Shown in pieces: positions 61,350 through 64,000 of a stretch of DNA of 64,000 nt; the stretch's first letter is position 1, and each line of letters opens with the position of its first letter. The stretch is from Streptomyces fradiae (GTDB lineage Bacteria > Actinomycetota > Actinomycetes > Streptomycetales > Streptomycetaceae): positions 682,001 through 746,000 of the forward strand of contig NZ_CP065958.1 of assembly GCF_041270065.1 (NCBI RefSeq), given 5' to 3'. The translations under genes were made by a program, and so were the position numbers. Under the pieces are notes generated by a model. It did not search any database and was not told the origin of the DNA. It worked only from the letters and a program-made list of their open reading frames with translations.

Positions 61350-63050
61350 ATGAGCGCTGAGCCGATGAGCGGGTACGCGAGCCCGGGCCCGGCCGGTCGG
61401 GGCGGAGCCGGGGTGTGGGAGACGGATGTCCTGGTGGTGGGCGCCGGGCCGGTGGGCCTTGCCCTGGCCCTCGATCTCGCCGCGCGCGGGGTGGACTTCG
61501 TGCTGGTGGAGGCGGGGGACGGCGGTTCGGTCGAGCCCCGGATCACCACCGTGGGGCCGCGCGCGATGGAGATGTTCCGCCGCTGGGGCGCGGCCGAGGC
61601 GCTGCGCCGCGCGGGCTGGCCGGACGACCACGCGCTCGACGTGGCGTGGGTGACGGCGGTCGGCGGGCACGAGATCCACCGGCTCGAGTTCGGCACGGTG
61701 GCGACCCGGCCGCTGCCCGCGCACACCCCGGAGCCGGAGGCGATCTGCCCCCAGCACTGGATGGTGCCGCTGCTGCTCGACCGGGTGGGCCGCCATCCCG
61801 CCGGGCCGGTCCGGCTGCGCCACCGGCTGCTCGGCTTCACCGCCGGGCCGGACGGGGTGGTCGCGACCGTCGCCGGCGCCGGTCGCCCGGACGGTGCCGC
61901 CGTCACCGTCCGGGCACGGTTCCTGGTCGGCTGCGACGGGGCCTCGTCGCCGGTGCGCAAGGCCTGCGGGATCGCCTCCCCGGAGCTGCATGCGGCCCGG
62001 ACGCTGCGGAACATCGTGTTCCGGGCGCCGGAGCTGCCGAAGCTGCTCGGACCGCGCGCGCCGCTCGTCCACTTCCTCACCTCGCCGACGGGTCTGCGCT
62101 ATCCGCTGCGCTCGATCGACGGGCGCGGGCTCTACCGGCTGACCGCGCCGGTCGGCCCGGCGGCCCCGCTGGCGGTGGTGCGCCGGGCGGTGGCCCTGGC
62201 CACGCCACTCGAGGTGGTCTCGGACGTGGTGTGGCGGCTGGCCCACCGGGTCGCCGAGCGGTACCGGTCCGGGCCGGTCTTCCTCGCCGGGGACGCGGCG
62301 CACACACTGTCGCCGTCCGGCGGCTTCGGGATGAGCACGGGGGTCTGCGACGCCGCCGACCTCGGCTGGAAGCTGGCCGCGACGCTGGCCGGCTGGGCGG
62401 GACCGGGGCTGCTCGACACGTACGGCACGGAGCGCCGCCCGGTGGCCCTCGCCGGGGTGGCGGAGGCCCACCGCAATCTGCGGCGCACCCAGGAGCGGCG
62501 GATCTCACCGGCCCTTCTGGACGACACCCCGGTGGGCGTCCGCGCCCGGGCCGCGCTTGCCGAGGAGCTGGCGGCCTCGGACGCACGGCGGGAGTTCGAC
62601 CGGCCGGAGATGCATTTCGCGTACCGCTACTCCTCCCCGCTTCTGGCCACCGAGGAACCGGACGCCGTGCCAGTGCTCAACGCCTCCACCCTGCCGGGGG
62701 CGCGGGCGCCGCACGCCTGGCTCGCGCCGGGGCGCTCGACGCTCGACCTGTACGGCCGGGAGTTCGTTCTCCTGTGCTTCGAGGCCGGTTCCGGCGGGCG
62801 CGGGCGGACGGACGGTATGGACGGAACCGGCGGAACGGACGGAACCGGCGGAACGGACGGAACGGTACGGGCGTTCGCCGACCGAAAGGTGCCGCTGCGG
62901 GTGGAGCGGTGCGCCGATCCGCAGGCGGCGGAGCGCTACGAGCGGCCGTACGTCCTGGTCCGCCCGGACGGGCATGTGGCCTGGCGGGGCGCGGCGCCGC
63001 CCCGGGATCCGGGGGCTCTGGCCGACCGGGTGCGGGGAGCGGTGGGATGA
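61350..63050 (+). CDS. FAD monooxygenase, RebC/StaC-like
   Basis: A 566-residue flavoprotein. FAD motif GAGPVG at residues 31-36, then the RebC-type stretch TTVGPRAMEMFRRWGAAEAL, DG motif in LVGCDGASSPVRKACG, and GD motif in FLAGDAAHTLSPSGGFGMST. In rebeccamycin and staurosporine pathways this enzyme works with the P450 on chromopyrrolic acid and controls the oxidation state of the final pyrrole ring. A Gly/Thr/Asp repeat is inserted at about residues 486-505. The ATG at 61350 follows GAGGGAGGGCGG, four bp after the synthase stop. Confidence 0.88.
   Translation: MSAEPMSGYASPGPAGRGGAGVWETDVLVVGAGPVGLALALDLAARGVDFVLVEAGDGGSVEPRITTVGPRAMEMFRRWGAAEALRRAGWPDDHALDVAWVTAVGGHEIHRLEFGTVATRPLPAHTPEPEAICPQHWMVPLLLDRVGRHPAGPVRLRHRLLGFTAGPDGVVATVAGAGRPDGAAVTVRARFLVGCDGASSPVRKACGIASPELHAARTLRNIVFRAPELPKLLGPRAPLVHFLTSPTGLRYPLRSIDGRGLYRLTAPVGPAAPLAVVRRAVALATPLEVVSDVVWRLAHRVAERYRSGPVFLAGDAAHTLSPSGGFGMSTGVCDAADLGWKLAATLAGWAGPGLLDTYGTERRPVALAGVAEAHRNLRRTQERRISPALLDDTPVGVRARAALAEELAASDARREFDRPEMHFAYRYSSPLLATEEPDAVPVLNASTLPGARAPHAWLAPGRSTLDLYGREFVLLCFEAGSGGRGRTDGMDGTGGTDGTGGTDGTVRAFADRKVPLRVERCADPQAAERYERPYVLVRPDGHVAWRGAAPPRDPGALADRVRGAVG
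62806..62865 (+). repeat. In-frame tandem repeat within the RebC-like gene
   Basis: Repeated units of about 18 bp related to GGAACGGACGGAACCGGC encode a DGTGGT-like peptide repeat in the C-terminal part of the FAD monooxygenase. It does not break the frame and is probably a loop expansion. Confidence 0.65.
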
Positions 63051-64000
63051 GCGCCGAGCCCGCCGCGTACGGCACTCTGCCGCCCTTCGACCCGGCGCTG
63101 CTCGACCTGGCCGATCCGTACCCCGCCTACCGGCGCTACCGGGAGGCCGGCCCGGTGCATGGCGTGCGCGGCCCCGGGCGGGCGCCGACGACCTGGTACG
63201 TCTTCGGGTACGCGGAGGTGGCGCGGGTGCTCGCGCGCCGGGAGTTCGGCCGGACGGACCCGGCGACGGGCTGCGCGGCCCCGCTGCCGCCGGGGTACGA
63301 GGTGCTGCGGCAGGTGGTGGAGAACTGGCTGGTGTTCCTCGATCCGCCCCGGCACACCGGGGTGCGGGCCCTGGTCACCCCCGCCCTGGGCGCCGGCCCC
63401 GTGACGGCGCTGCGCCCGGAGATCCGCCGGATCGCGCGTGGGCTCGTCGCGCCGCTGGCCGCGCGGGATTCGGTGGACCTGGTCGCCGAGTTCGCGGCGC
63501 CGTTCCCGCTCCTGGTGATCGCCGGGGTGCTCGGCGTGCCGGCGGAGCGGCACGGCTGGTTCCGGGACCGGGCGCTGGCGCTGCAGCGGGCGGGCGGCAC
63601 GCGGGCGGACCGCAGCGCGGCGGGGCTGACGGTGGCGGAGCGGGCGGCGGGCGACCTGACCGCGTACTTCCGGCGGGAGCTGGACGCCCGGCGCGGGCCG
63701 GGCGGCGACCGGGGGGACCTGCTCTCGGCGCTGGCGCGGGCCGCCGACGAGCGGACGGCGCTCACGCCCCGGGAGCAGTCGGCCACCTGCATCCACCTCC
63801 TGACCGCGGGCCACGAGACCACGACGGGGCTGCTCGGCAAGGCGGTGCTCGCGCTCCTGGCCCGTCCGGAGCTCGCGGCCGAGCTGCGGGCGGATCCGGC
63901 GCTGCTGCCGGACGCGGTGGACGAGTTCCTGCGGCACGACCCGCCGGTGCAGATGGTCACCCGCTGGGCGCAGCGCGACTGCGCGCTCGCGGGCCACCCG
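63047..64000 (+). CDS. Cytochrome P450 (StaP/RebP-like), cut by the window end
   Basis: The first 318 residues of a P450. Visible parts are the N-terminal DPYPAYRRYREAGPVHGV, the I-helix motif LLTAGHETTTGLL with the oxygen-activating Thr, and the K-helix ExxR in VDEFLRHDPPVQMVTRWA. The heme-binding Cys lies beyond the window. In known clusters this enzyme forms the aryl-aryl bond and decarboxylates chromopyrrolic acid to the indolocarbazole. The ATG at 63047 overlaps the monooxygenase stop (ATGA). Assignment to the StaP group rests on gene order. Confidence 0.85.
   Translation, partial: MSAEPAAYGTLPPFDPALLDLADPYPAYRRYREAGPVHGVRGPGRAPTTWYVFGYAEVARVLARREFGRTDPATGCAAPLPPGYEVLRQVVENWLVFLDPPRHTGVRALVTPALGAGPVTALRPEIRRIARGLVAPLAARDSVDLVAEFAAPFPLLVIAGVLGVPAERHGWFRDRALALQRAGGTRADRSAAGLTVAERAAGDLTAYFRRELDARRGPGGDRGDLLSALARAADERTALTPREQSATCIHLLTAGHETTTGLLGKAVLALLARPELAAELRADPALLPDAVDEFLRHDPPVQMVTRWAQRDCALAGHP

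Noticed and set aside
1..64000. tRNA, rRNA, insertion sequence or prophage genes
   Set aside because: No cloverleaf, rRNA segment, transposase or phage protein was recognised anywhere in the window.

Overview
This is a high-GC actinobacterial chromosome segment, almost certainly Streptomyces. Very high third-position GC, frequent GTG and TTG starts, dense four-base translational overlaps (ATGA, GTGA, TTGA) and the gene families present all support this: ROK and TetR regulators, an F420-type nitroreductase, SpoIIE phosphatases, a modBC fusion, and DUF6421, DUF5134 and DUF4865 proteins. There are no rRNA or tRNA genes, no CRISPR arrays, no insertion sequences and no phage genes that I can recognise. 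The window holds about 57 genes.

From 1 to about 20 kb lie small transcription units that pair a regulator with an enzyme: TetR/DUF4865, ROK/MFS, a histidine kinase/response regulator pair, TetR/nitroreductase, an M20 peptidase, an MBL hydrolase, a kinase-Nudix fusion, and a divergent ROK sugar kinase/LacI pair. Many of their intergenic regions carry clear dyad operators. A receptor-type Ser/Thr kinase at 17.9-20.2 kb is split by a frameshift in a seven-C tract.

From 20 to 31 kb the genes look like housekeeping metabolism: an HpcH/HpaI-type (DUF6986) enzyme, etfBA, a flavin reductase behind a probable Cys/sulfur leader peptide, a thioredoxin, an acyltransferase, a B3/4-domain protein with a transglutaminase-like protein, and a threonine aldolase/SDR/DUF6421 operon. 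From 31 to 54 kb are more small units: a glycerophosphodiesterase, GNAT, DUF5134-M56-PAP2, TetR, an LVIVD/DUF305 secreted pair, ankyrin, ArsR/old yellow enzyme, a BNR protein, ung with a BadF kinase, a CbiX-like protein, a lactonase, FUSC/Lrp, a molybdate locus without modA, DinB, SRPBCC, a PAS-GAF-PP2C phosphatase and a VC0807-type membrane protein.

The highlight is the right edge (54.9 kb to the end): a tightly coupled five-gene operon of FAD monooxygenase, tryptophan-oxidase-type FAD amine oxidase, VioB/RebD/StaD-type chromopyrrolic acid synthase, RebC/StaC-type FAD monooxygenase and StaP/RebP-type cytochrome P450 (cut by the window end). This is the core of a bisindole (indolocarbazole-type) biosynthetic cluster. 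It has one extra flavin monooxygenase at its head, and the synthase gene carries an in-frame TTA codon, which suggests bldA control.
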